Part shown: piece by piece, positions 21,903 through 32,409 of the stretch | Layout: every line of letters begins with the position of its first letter | How positions within the stretch are numbered: position 1 is the first letter of the stretch | Source of the DNA: Channallabes apus | Lineage: Eukaryota > Chordata > Actinopteri > Siluriformes > Clariidae | Reading direction: 5' to 3' | DNA length: 64,000 nt | NCBI GenBank assembly: GCA_030522415.1 | Contig: CM060126.1 | Location: 6,853,852 to 6,917,851, forward strand | The notes under the pieces: model-generated | The model's database searches: none | Seen by the model: only the letters and a program-made list of their open reading frames with translations | Told to the model about the DNA's origin: nothing | Translations under genes and position numbers: made by a program

Positions 21903-22725
21903 TATTGGTTTAATTGACTTGCCCTATAAAGGGAAGATATTTTTGGATGACAATTATTGTTACGTCTCGATTCACCTCTGTTAGAACTGATTCCACTCCT
22001 AAACAGATGTGATATTGTATTTGAAAACAACTTCGTCTGTAGAGATCCCATACAAGGAACACGAGCATGAGAATCAGATTTAGCATGCCTTGGCAAACCC
22101 GGCGAGTGGGCAAACAATGGCTGGATGTTTTCTATTACTTAAATGAGATGACTAGTGACAGAATGCAGAATAAAAAAAAAAAAAAGGACCGAGAGGTATT
22201 TTTCTTATGTTTGCAGTGCCATCTAGTGGAAACTCAGGCTGATTTAAGATGAACACATGGAGCAGACTAAAGTCTAGTCCTATTAAACTTCCGGAGAACT
22301 GATTACTTTTTGACAGCAGCCAATATTCAATAAAATTTATAGAAATGCTTGATTCTGGGACAGGAGATGGGAAGTCAAGAAGTAAGAGGAGAGGATTGTG
22401 AGTAGATTGTAGATTGTGCAGGTATGGATCATTAGGATTTTATTCACACCATCATCTTCCAGGTGCCAAGAACCGATTGCGTTCATGTTCTATTGAAAAG
22501 CAGTGCTGGCTTGACATGCTTTTTTTTTTTTTTTCTTCTTTTTTTTTTTTTTCAAATGCACCATTTGTGACAAGCCTGTACATATTGTTTTCTTCTACGT
22601 AGCTCGATATCACCAGCCAATGAGGTGTCACAAGGCTTTCCTGTTTCCTGTTTCATCAGACATCATGGGCTTTTTAACCTTTTTATGGTTCACAGGGTTG
22701 TAAATAAATTCACAAGGAGCAAGAC
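21903..22725. other. intergenic, no gene recognised
   Basis: No coding exon is seen. T-rich tracts occur at 22520-22552. Short open frames appear fortuitous. Confidence 0.5.
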
Positions 22726-22726
22726 T

Positions 22727-22805
22727 TCAGTTCAATTCAATTTTATTTGTATAGCGCTTTTAACAATTGACATTGTCGCAAAGCAGCTTAACACAATCAA
22801 AAGAA
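22727..22805 (+). repeat. common teleost interspersed repeat fragment
   Basis: TTCAATTCAATTTTATTTGT followed by ATAGCGCTTTTAACAATTGA and GTCGCAAAGCAGCTTAACAC is a motif I know as a frequent fish repeat. Its class cannot be decided from this piece. Confidence 0.5.
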
Positions 22806-22979
22806 TTATTTACGTTTGTATGGAATGTGAATGTGTATGAAGACATATTTTTAAACAACTTTTTTTTTTTTTTTTTTAATGCCATGCATTTTGGGGTGAA
22901 TGAATCTAATAGTTGGTTTCATATTTACACGCACATGGTATTGATACTGCACTACTATCTCAAACAGTAAATAGCAATA

Positions 22980-23235
22980 CCATCTAAGAACCTTTGTAGT
23001 CCAACGGTGACCAGTGCATTTATTCTTTTTTTTTTTTTTTCAACCATATCTAGGACCTCCGGTCAACATCCACACACTACGGGCTTAATTAACCTAATCT
23101 GTATGTCTTTGTACTGTGAGAGGAATCTGGAGTACCCGGAGGAAACCCGCCAAGCACACAGATCCGAGGCGGGAATCGAACCCAGACCCTGGGGGTGCAA
23201 GTCGACAGTGCCAACCACTAAGCCACCGTGCCAAC
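22980..23235 (-). repeat. V-SINE-like SINE variant with an unusual 3' tail
   Basis: AAATAGCAATA flanks it at 22969-22979 and 23236-23246. On the minus strand it has head and B box (GGGTTCGATTCCC) and part of the core. Where the normal GGGTGTACC...GGATAAAGCGG tail should be, it has a different 3' end, containing complements of AGTCCAACGGTGACCAGTGC and ATCTAAGAACC. The same tail recurs at about 57991-58290. Confidence 0.8.
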
Positions 23236-23556
23236 AAATAGCAATATAACTCTGCATAAAGGACGAAAACTAAGCAAAACGGGACGCAGAAATAACGCCT
23301 CCGTGTTTGGTGTGGAATCTATCATTATATTTAGTTTGCTTGTTTTCAATGGAAACAAACTGCACAAATAAAACACATGCACTCCGGGACAATATGCCTG
23401 GAAGATTAGAATTGCAAACAGCCAAGGAGTTTCCAGCTGTTTGTAAAACTGTGTGCATGCCATTGTGACTCAACGCTCATGACTTTAGTCACTTGTTCTA
23501 TTAAAAACATGATCTGACAGTCAGTGACTATAGTTTAATAAAATGTTTTATATATA

Positions 23557-25170
23557 CAGTGGTGTGACAAACTATTTGCCCCCCTCCTGATTTCTTATTC
23601 TTTTGCATGTTTGTCACACAAAATGTTTCTGATCATCAAACACATTTAACTATTAGTCAAAGATAACACAAGTAAACACAAAACGCAGTTTTTAAATGAG
23701 GGGTTTTATTATTTAGGGAGAAAAAAAATCCAAACCTACATGGCCCTGTGTGAAAAAGTAATTGCCCCCTGAACCTAATAACTGGTTGGGCCACCCTTAG
23801 CAGCAATAACTGCAATCAAGCGTTTGCGATAACTTGCAACGAGTCTTTTACAGCGCTCTGGAGGAATTTTGGCCCACTCATCTTTGCAGAATTGTTGCAA
23901 TTCAGCTTTATTTGAGGGTTTTCTAGCATGAACCGCCTTTTTAAGGTCATGCCACAACATCTCAATAGGATTCAGGTCAGGACTTTGACTAGGCCACTCC
24001 AAAGTCTTCATTTTGTTTTTCTTCAGCCATTCAGAGGTGGATTTGCTGGTGTGTTTTGGGTCATTGTCCTGCTGCAGCACCCAAGATCGCTTCAGCTTGA
24101 GTTGACGAATAGATGGCCGGACATTCTCCTTCAGGATTTTTTGGTAGACAGTAGAATTCATGGTTCCATCTATCACAGCAAGCCTTCCAGGTCCTGAAGC
24201 AGCAAAACAACCCCAGACCATCACACTACCACCACCATATTTTACTGTTGGTATGATGTTCTTTTTCTGAAATGCTGTGTTACTTTTACGCCAGATGTAA
24301 CGGGACACGCACCGTCCAAAAAGTTCAACTTTTGTCTCGGAGGTCCACAAGGTATTTTCCCAAAAGTCTTGGCAATCATTGAGATGTTTTTTAGCAAAAT
24401 TGAGACAAGCCTTAATGTCCTTTGCTTAAAAGTGGTTTGCGCCTTGGAAATCTGCCATGCAGGCCGTTTTTGCCCAGTCTCTTTCTTATGGTGGAGTCGT
24501 GAACACTGACCTTAATTGAGGCAAGTGAGGCCTGCAGTTCTTTAGATGTTGTCCTGGGGTCTTTTGTGGCCTCTCGGATGAGTTGTCTCTGCGCTCTTGG
24601 GGTAATTTTGGTCGGCCGGCCACTCCTGGGAAGGTTCACCACTGTTCCATGTTTTGCCATTTGTGGATAATGGCTCTCACTGTGGTTCGCTGGAGTCCCA
24701 AAGCTTTAGAAATGGCTTTATAACCTTTTCCAGACTGATAGATCTCAATTACTTTTGTTCTCATTTGTTCCTGAATTTCTTTGGATCTTGGCATGATGTC
24801 TAGCTTTTGAGGTGCTTTTGGTCTACTTCTCTGTGTCAGGTAGCTCCTATTTAAGTGATTTCTTGATTGAAACAGGTGTGGCAGTAATCAGGCCTGGGAG
24901 TGACTACAGAAATTGAACTCAAGTGTTATAAACAACAGTTAAGTTATTTTTTAACAAGGGGGGCAATCACTTTTTCACACAGGGCCATGTAGATTTGGAT
25001 TTTTTTTTCTCCCTTAATAACGTAAACCTTCATTTAAAAACTGCATTTTGTGTTCAATTATGTTATCTTTGACTAATAGTTAATGGTTTTTGATGAGCAG
25101 AAACATTTAAGTGTGACAAACATGCAAAAGAATAAGAAATCAGGAAGGGGGCAAATAGTTTTTCACACCA

Positions 25171-25173
<3 letters not shown>
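23557..25173 (-). mobile_element. Tc1-like DNA transposon, complete ends, long inverted repeats
   Basis: The ends CAGTGGTGTGACAAACTATT and (complemented) CAGTGGTGTGAAAAACTATT are flanked by TA (23555-23556, 25174-25175). Inverted repeats extend about 215 bp on each side (23557 to about 23774; about 24956 to 25173). Length is about 1.6 kb, as usual for Tc1. The transposase is encoded on the minus strand and is broken. The family is common in teleosts; elements of this group are also reported from lampreys. Confidence 0.93.
23775..24794 (-). pseudogene. Tc1-like transposase pseudogene
   Basis: The start Met is at 24794 on the minus strand (MPRSKEIQEQMRTKVIEIYQ) and the stop at 23775. The intact family protein is about 340 residues. 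Three frame segments are seen here: 24794 to about 24655, 24660-24412 (SGRPTKITPRAQRQL, paired-like DNA-binding part) and about 24420-23775 (DDE domain). They indicate a one-base loss near 24653 and a second frameshift near 24415-24430. The DDE domain reads WTSETKVELFG where the family has WTDET, so the first catalytic Asp is Ser. The second Asp (QQDNDPKHTS) and the Glu (SPDLNPIEMLW) are kept. It ends AKGGPTSY. Confidence 0.93.

Positions 25174-25175
<2 letters not shown>

Positions 25176-25202
<27 letters not shown>
25176..25202. repeat. short (TA)n next to the Tc1 element
   Basis: About 12 TA units directly follow the TA target duplication of the element. The left flank also has TATATATA, so the insertion site was probably a TA tract. 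Confidence 0.85.
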
Positions 25203-25204
<2 letters not shown>

Positions 25205-27470
25205 CCCATGCCAATCAAAGTTCAAAAAGAATGTCCAGTTGTTTTTTCACTTGCCGGATCAACTTTGATGATCTAGTTAGGTTTAAAAGTACAAAGCACC
25301 CCAGCAGGCCCGTGAGGTCGTCTTTATTTCCAGGTCGTCTTTAAGTCACACCACTGATCACACCTGGACTATTTGAGCTGTAGCGAAGGCTGCTTCTTGT
25401 TTCCATTACCCAGGTGTGACTATTTCTAACTCAAGCGGCAAATATTTGTTGTGGCCTTTGGCGAGATCGGCAAATTCCCAACACGAACGTGACACAAGCA
25501 AACTAGGTGGGGTCACCTTCAAAAAAAAACTCTCTCTCTCTCTCTTCAGAAGAGCCAGTTAACTCCTCACCCTTTGGGCATGACTCGCACAGTTCGTAGG
25601 AGATGTAATGTAATGTGACATGTTGTCTGGCTGGGCAGGAGAAGACAAGATCCGTGGAGAAATTGAGGCCAGGATCTTACATTCCACCTCTGTGACTGCA
25701 GATGAATCATATTTTACAGTCGATTGAGAGAAAAGGAAAAGGAGCTGGTGATGCTGTCTTGCACTTCCTGGTCTGAATGCAGACAAATTCGCTTTCGCTC
25801 GTGGAGATTTGCGTCAGATCTTTTTTTTCCATTATGCATATTTGTGCCTGCATAGCATGACTAGTTTGAACAAGGCAAAAGGCTGAACAGGGTGACTCCA
25901 GAAGACTGTTACCAAGAAGAAAGTGATGCCTCCTAGTGTCAGGATTTAGTATTACCTTGGCTTACAGCCAAAACACAGTATGGTGCTGATTTAAACTTTT
26001 AAAAAAAATTTATGTTATACATATAATACATGTGTGCCAAAGAAGCTACTTCTAAAGTTTATGCAAAATGGATGTGACCAGTGTCCCTAAATAATTTGCT
26101 AATTTCATGAGTATTGATACTAAAAAGCGTCTAGAAGCGTATGACTTGTAAAAATTGTTGCTCAACTTGAAGCATTCCATCCAAAATAAATAATTTTTTT
26201 ACCCAAATTACTAACAACTGTGTTTTTTCTTTAAACGCTCCAAATTAGAAATACACCCTATGTTATGTGACCATAAAAAAAACATAAAACATAGAAAACT
26301 ATAGTTTATTCAGTCAAAATTGCCTTTGGTAATCTGCACAATAATTATTCTTAACACATATATTTATGTTTTGTTTTTGTTTAAAAAAAAAAAAAAAAAG
26401 CTTGAAAAGCAAAAAAAAAAACTGTAGTGTCCGTAACCATGTCAAATTCAGGTTGCCATAACCTAACAATTTTGCATTTTAGAGTAACACACTTTTTTCA
26501 GGTTTATGTTTTTTCATGTGAAATCTAAATTGGCCAAATTGGATAATTAAGATCATTAAAAGATTTAAACTTTAAAAAGTTACAGACACTACAGTACATA
26601 AAGTGCATGAAATTGTATTTAGCAAATGTGTTTCTGTTTAGCTGCTAAAAATATAAAAGTGTATGTATATTTACAAAAAAAAAAAAAAAAATGAAGCATG
26701 GATCAGGAGATGAGAAGCATTAAGTATTATTAAAAAAATTAAATGGTGTTATTTGATCCTATCTGAAAATTGACTTTTTCAGCTAGGTTAGTCACTTTTT
26801 AGCAGCAATACCATGTTTTACCACGTTAACATGCTTGATACATGCTAATTAGCCTGATTACTTGAAACATGCACACTGCAATTGCAACGTGACAGCAGCA
26901 TAATGCATGAATGCCTGGTCTAAGTTCAATCTTTTTATATATCGATTTAAATATAGAACCTGAAACCCGAGCTCAGTCCATTCTGATTGAGTGTTGCTTA
27001 TTTATGGGAACCTCGGTGTACAGTATGAGCATGCCCGTCATCTCACTTCTCTCCTTGAGATGCCAGTCATTAGGATGAACCATGGAGAGTGAGAGTGAGG
27101 CATCTGACCACCTTGACCCCAGACATGCACCTGCAGTTTTTGGTCCATAGACCTGTGAGTTTCTTTTCCTAACAATAAAGCTACGAGGCTGAAAAGGTAC
27201 AGCACATACTGTATCTCCTTCTTCTGAATGTTATGTCTTATTATGCTCACATGAGATTGCCTCGGAGTACTACTCAAAACAAACCATCCTCTCACACAGA
27301 TCTAAATTTAGGCATATTTTTTTCCTGTTGCATGTGATTAGTCCTTCCATGGAAAAAAGAAAAGACTGAATGTAGTTTACATTTACTACAATGATCTCAA
27401 AATGCCTGATTACACACCTTACAAATGGAGAAGTAATTCTATTTGTAACTTTAATTATGAATAAATAAAT
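25203..27470. other. intergenic, no gene recognised
   Basis: AT-rich with several A- or T-runs (26380-26397, 26680-26697) and a short TC run near 25531-25545. There is no convincing exon on either strand. Confidence 0.5.
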
Positions 27471-27478
27471 GTAACTTA

Positions 27479-27667
27479 ATGTGGCACAGTGGCTTAGTGG
27501 TTCGCATTGTCACCTCTAGGGTTTGGGTTTGATTTCAAATCGATGCGATGGATTGGCACCCTTTCCAAAATGTACCCCACCTCGTGCCATAATTCTCCTG
27601 TGATCGGCTCCAGGCCCCCCCACGACCCAGTATACAGGATAAAGTGGTACAGAAGATGAGTTAGTGA
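27479..27667 (+). repeat. V-SINE-like SINE lacking its core
   Basis: GTAACTTA flanks it at 27471-27478 and 27668-27675. The head (GTGGCACAGTGGCTTAGTGG) joins almost directly to the GCGATGGATTGGCACCC tail, so the conserved central domain is deleted. Confidence 0.82.
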
Positions 27668-27675
27668 GTAACTTA

Positions 27676-28556
27676 CCTTATTAGGTAGGACTTACTGATT
27701 GTCTGTTTCCAAGGTTTTAAACAATAAAATAATTACTGGAAAACTACATATCCCATGTACCGTTCATTAGCTATAACTCTGCCATGAGGAGTGTCTATAG
27801 CCTCACACACTGACAGCAGCCCGAGGTGCTTCAGCTCTAATAGATTTCACTATGTTGATGCTTATCAGCTCCTTAAATTAAGGTTGAAATGCGCAGCTTC
27901 TTATCAAATTATGTAAAGAATAAAAGACACCAGGGTATACTGTTATAGAAAAATAATCAATGCAGAAACTGCAGTACTTTCTGTACTTTCAGCTTTAATC
28001 CTACACAGTATAAGCAGTAAAGATAATGTATGGATAAATAGTAATTCACAATACTTATTTGGATCTTACGGTATTGCATTTATTATTTTATTCGTTATAA
28101 AATGTGCTGTCATATGGTGTAATAATTATATAAAATACATAGACCTGATGAATATGAATTTGGGCTTTTCAGTAAGTTAGGATAACGAAATGAGATAATG
28201 AGAAATGTCTAATATTTTTGGTGGTGTAATATTCTTTAAATGTGATTTCATACCTGATGCAACATCAGTAGGTATAGACTGATGTTATGCATTGTGAATT
28301 ATGCTTCTCAGCTTTTAAAAAAATATAACCAAATGGCTGGGTGTTATCTACGTGGAAACTGGACAGAGATCATCATAAATGATGCTTGTTAAATGCATTT
28401 TTGACATTATTCTTAAAGAACAATAATACAATTATTATTATTAATAAGCATGTGAGTTGTTTAAGTTAAGTATACAGATAATACATTTTAAAACCCATTT
28501 GCGACACAGTATACTGTAGGTCAATGACCATTAAAATATGTGCTTATACAGTATGT
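27676..28556. other. intergenic, no gene recognised
   Basis: AT-rich sequence without exon-like segments or a repeat that I can classify. Confidence 0.5.
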
Positions 28557-28722
28557 GCTGACTTACGGACTACGGTTCGGAAGATCCCAGGTTCAAACCC
28601 CACAACCACCAAGTTGCCACTGTTGGGCCCTTGAGCAAGGCCCTTAACCCTCAACTGCTCAGATGTGTAATGAGAGAAAAATGCTAGTCACTCTGGATAA
28701 GAGCGTCTCCCAAATGTAAATG
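28557..28722 (+). repeat. second-family tRNA SINE, head truncated
   Basis: It begins GGACTACGGTTCGGAAGATC with B box GGTTCAAACCCC, then TTGAGCAAGGCCCTTAACCC and the tail CACTCTGGATAAGAGCGTCT. The A-box part is missing. Confidence 0.82.
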
Positions 28723-29472
28723 TTTTACCAATATGGGAATGACAGTGTATACTGTATAATCACAGCATATATAATTTTTTTGTTTGTTTGTTTGGTTATA
28801 GAAACAACCAAAAACAATCAGAAAAATACATGACCAAGTGTATCGGTGCTATTTCTTTACCTATGTGAGCCTTTTTTTATTTTAAGGTTTTTTTTTTTTT
28901 GCTTAGTCATGTTGGTATAGTTGATTAAAATCTATTCATCATATTGCATATTTTGTGCTGAAGTTGCGTCACTCTATACAGCACAATCCTGAGCCCTGTA
29001 TGTACAGTATTTATTCTTTTAAAAAACAATAACATTTAAAAATAAATAAACAAATTCCGTAACAGCTAAAACGCTCTGAGCTTTAAGGCCGACTGCTACT
29101 GGTTCTGGATATATTGGACAAAACTGAGTAAACATACATTTGACATTACGTACAGGATTAATCTCAGCCCAACGATTTTAATGAATAATGTTTTAATGTG
29201 TGAGCTTATTGTTGAACTTGACCTTTACTTCCCACCATTCTCATGTCAAACTGATGACCTATTATTATTATTCTGCACCTCACATAATATGAATCAGCAG
29301 TTACAGTATGTTTGCGATTCCCTTTTCTCTCTTTTCTCCCCAAAGTACAAACCAGGTTGCCTCTGTTTTCTCTGTGGGCTCCGATCCAACGAGGCTGCGT
29401 CTCTATGAGGAACTGCTCACATTCCTCGTGGATTGAGTTTCACCTGGGCGAGAAAGGACATTCGCGTTCCAC

Positions 29473-29563
29473 TATATAAACCATCAGAAACGGCGTCGAG
29501 GGAACAGATCGCATTCCAGGTTCCGTCTTGTGAACAGTACAGGAAGGGAAAGACTGATATGGT
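29473..29563 (+). promoter_or_regulatory. candidate TATA promoter and short first exon ending in ATG
   Basis: TATATAAA at 29473-29480 is followed about 80 bases later by ATG (29559-29561) sitting directly against a perfect donor, GTGAGT (29562). That layout (mostly untranslated first exon, start codon at the splice junction) occurs in some vertebrate genes. I could not find the next coding exon, so this may be chance. Confidence 0.25.
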
Positions 29564-29909
29564 GAGTGTATTTGATTACAGTATGAGTCAAAGGGTCAGA
29601 ACTAGACCAGATTGGATTTCCATCGCGTTCATGGAAATTACACTTCTAATTTTAGACCTGACATGATGACCAATGATCATGTGTAAACTTGATATTTGAT
29701 CATTGACTATATAACGAACTGATGTGCTCATCATAGATCTGTATATATGCCTTATATAGAGCCTATAACACACACGCACACACACACACACACTGCTCGA
29801 GCGCTCTGCTGGAAGTGGACAGGGGGAGTGTCAGGGTTACAGCTGGTGGGGGTGGTGCAGTGACACAGCGAAGCCACGCACTCCTTCCTAGCCTCCCTCC
29901 ATGCCGGGT

Positions 29910-30063
29910 TATATAAACGTGGAGTGTTGAGTGGAGCGCTGTGCTATAGTTGGAGCACCCGGCTCTATTTGTAGAAAATCAGCTGGCCGTTTTGCTGGAT
30001 CTGTGTCAGACTGTAAGACTGTCGGCCCTGTAGGCAGTGAGGCGCTTTGATCTTTAAACAGGT
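29910..30063 (+). promoter_or_regulatory. candidate TATA promoter with untranslated first exon
   Basis: GGGTTATATAAACG (TATA-like core 29911-29917) lies in GC-richer sequence. A possible exon from about 29940 ends at CAG|GTGTGA (30061/30062). No long open frame is present, so any exon would be 5'UTR. The gene that it would serve is unknown. Confidence 0.3.
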
Positions 30064-30539
30064 GTGAATAAGGAACGGTGGAGCGCTAGGAAAGCCTCCT
30101 TCTTCGCAGACAGGCCTCCGTCACGGACTGAAATCATCGCACAAAGATACTGTAATCTAGGCAGCGCCGAAGGTTGTGACACTTCCTCAGGTCATCTTTC
30201 TTCGCAGCAGTCATATGATCAGAAGGAACAATGAAAGGAATTCATTTTAATGACATGAACAGGTTAAGCAGCTGATAATTTTTATTTTTTTTTATGAAGA
30301 GAGAGATATACGACTGACAGAACAGGGTACTCTGACCCAGTCATGCGTTATGATATGCCCTGCCAGCTCCTATCACACCTCCATCCACCAGCGCTGTTAT
30401 GTAATCTATAATTGATTTGTCCACGCATGCAGAAAGCAAAGTGCTGTTTCACCTAGTAACAGCAAAGTGTCGTAACCTTTCACGAAGTTAAACTGTTAGA
30501 GGACGGCCTCAAGTACCTAAGAAATGACATGGTTATCTA

Positions 30540-30810
30540 CTCACTCACTCATTGTATGTACCGCTTAGGGTACCTGAGACTTAGGGCACAAGGCAGGGTA
30601 CACCCTGGAGAGGGTACCAATCCTTCGCAGGGCACACACACATTACCGGCTTTTTGAGAAAACCAGTTAGACTAATCTGCATGACTTTTGGAGGTAACCG
30701 GAGTAGCCGGAGGAAACCCACCAAACACAGGGAGAACATGCAAACTTAAGGGAGGAATCGAACCCGGACCCTGGAGGTGCTAGCCACTAAGCCACCGTGC
30801 CGCCAACCCT
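30540..30810 (-). repeat. V-SINE-like SINE with target-site duplication
   Basis: TGGTTATCTA lies at 30530-30539 and 30811-30820. The minus-strand copy has head (GGCGGCACGGTGGCTTAGTG), B box, shortened core and tail. Confidence 0.9.
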
Positions 30811-30820
30811 TGGTTATCTA

Positions 30821-32190
30821 GTATGTTCTGAAACACCCAAGTACAGTACCTAAAGATTTGTTATGTACTGTATGGGACAGACATTAACAACATCACAAGA
30901 CAATCAAAGCCCAAAGGAGGGACTTTAACTTTAATTGAAAATTAGAAACCAAACCTATACACCTTCCCCTGATATACTATGTTCCAATTATATTATCTTA
31001 TAAAAATGCATCCAGGTGTTTGTCAAATGTGTAATTATATACAGTATATACGTTTAACTAATTGGAGTTAATTAGGAAAACTTGACAGTAACCATTTCAC
31101 AGTACAGTGTGTCATATGATAAACACAATTGAGCTTCTATGGTGGGCGTTCAAGTGAAACCAGAACTTGTAATGAAAGTTCTTGTTCTGATTGACATTTA
31201 CAGAAGACTTCAAGCACAGTAGAGTAATGAGACTCCACAGTAAAACATACTGTACCAAAGGTTTAAAGAAGACCATAAATCTGTATGCAGTTCATGTTCC
31301 ACATAAACATTCAGCATCTGATCCGTGAAAATCAACAGGTAACTTGTGACCAACTTGCGAAAGAGACGCATCTGTCTGTGGGAACTGAGCACCACTTGCA
31401 CATTACAGGAAAACGGCGGGGAATTATCGCCACATCCCCTGTACAGTACTGACAGCCATTTCCACATGCTCGGGACATTAAAGGAGTTCCTGGGAGGCCT
31501 GTGTTTCAGATGTAATGTATTCAAGCATTAGTGCACATCTGGGATAAGTGCATTAGTGTTGCAGGGGATGATGTAGAGATACTCTCAGTCTTACAGTCCT
31601 CTGTTATTGTGCACAATTTAAGGTCCCTGTTTGATTTGAATGTTTGAATGTAATGTCAGGATGCCTATAAAATATTCATTTGACCTTTGCGTTATGGGCT
31701 GTAATACTTACTGGAGTAGAAATGTATTTCAGCTTTCTATCAACAATCATTTCCATAGAAACAATACGGCATCTGAGTAGTATCTTAAAGCTGTCATCTC
31801 ACAATTAAAATAATTCTGACATGAATGAACTCTATTAGCAAAATGCATGCGCATACTGGGACCTGACTGTTAGATTTTATGATGCAATAACCCCGCATCA
31901 CATTTATATAATTTTGCAGATGCAGAAGGACTTATAAAAAAAAATTTTTTTTTTAGTAAGTCTCTTTCAAAAAATGTATCCTGAAGCTACCACAATAAGG
32001 CCACGGAATAGACATAACATCAGGCTACTCGAGTTTTTAAAAAATTTACTTTTTTTCCCCCATATTTTTTTTCACCTGTCATGTACACTAACACCATTTT
32101 ACCTTGCTGAACCATTTTTCACATATTTATCATATCTGCACACTCATAATGATTATGTACAAAGGTTTTAATCATTTACAGTACTTGTGT
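30821..32190. other. intergenic, no gene recognised
   Basis: A 104-codon open frame on the minus strand (31210-31524) has no family resemblance and lacks clear splice context; I treat it as chance. Confidence 0.5.
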
Positions 32191-32197
32191 TGCCTAA

Positions 32198-32408
32198 GGT
32201 GCCACGATGGCTTAGTGGTTACCAGTATCGCCTTGCACCTCCGGGGTCTGGGTTCGATTCTCGCCTCGGGTCTGTGTGTGTATGGAGTTTGCATGTTCTC
32301 CATGTGTGTGGTGGGTTTCACCTGCATACTCCAGTTTCCTCCCAAAGACATGCATGTAGCTTGTGTGTGTACCCCACCACATTGCTTATATCTCTATATG
32401 ATGAATGA
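32198..32408 (+). repeat. V-SINE-like SINE, shortened tail
   Basis: It has head GGTGCCACGATGGCTTAGTG, B box GGGTTCGATTCTC and core GGAGTTTGCATGTTCTCC. Most of the tail is lost before ATGATGAATGAGTG. Confidence 0.82.
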
Positions 32409-32409
32409 G

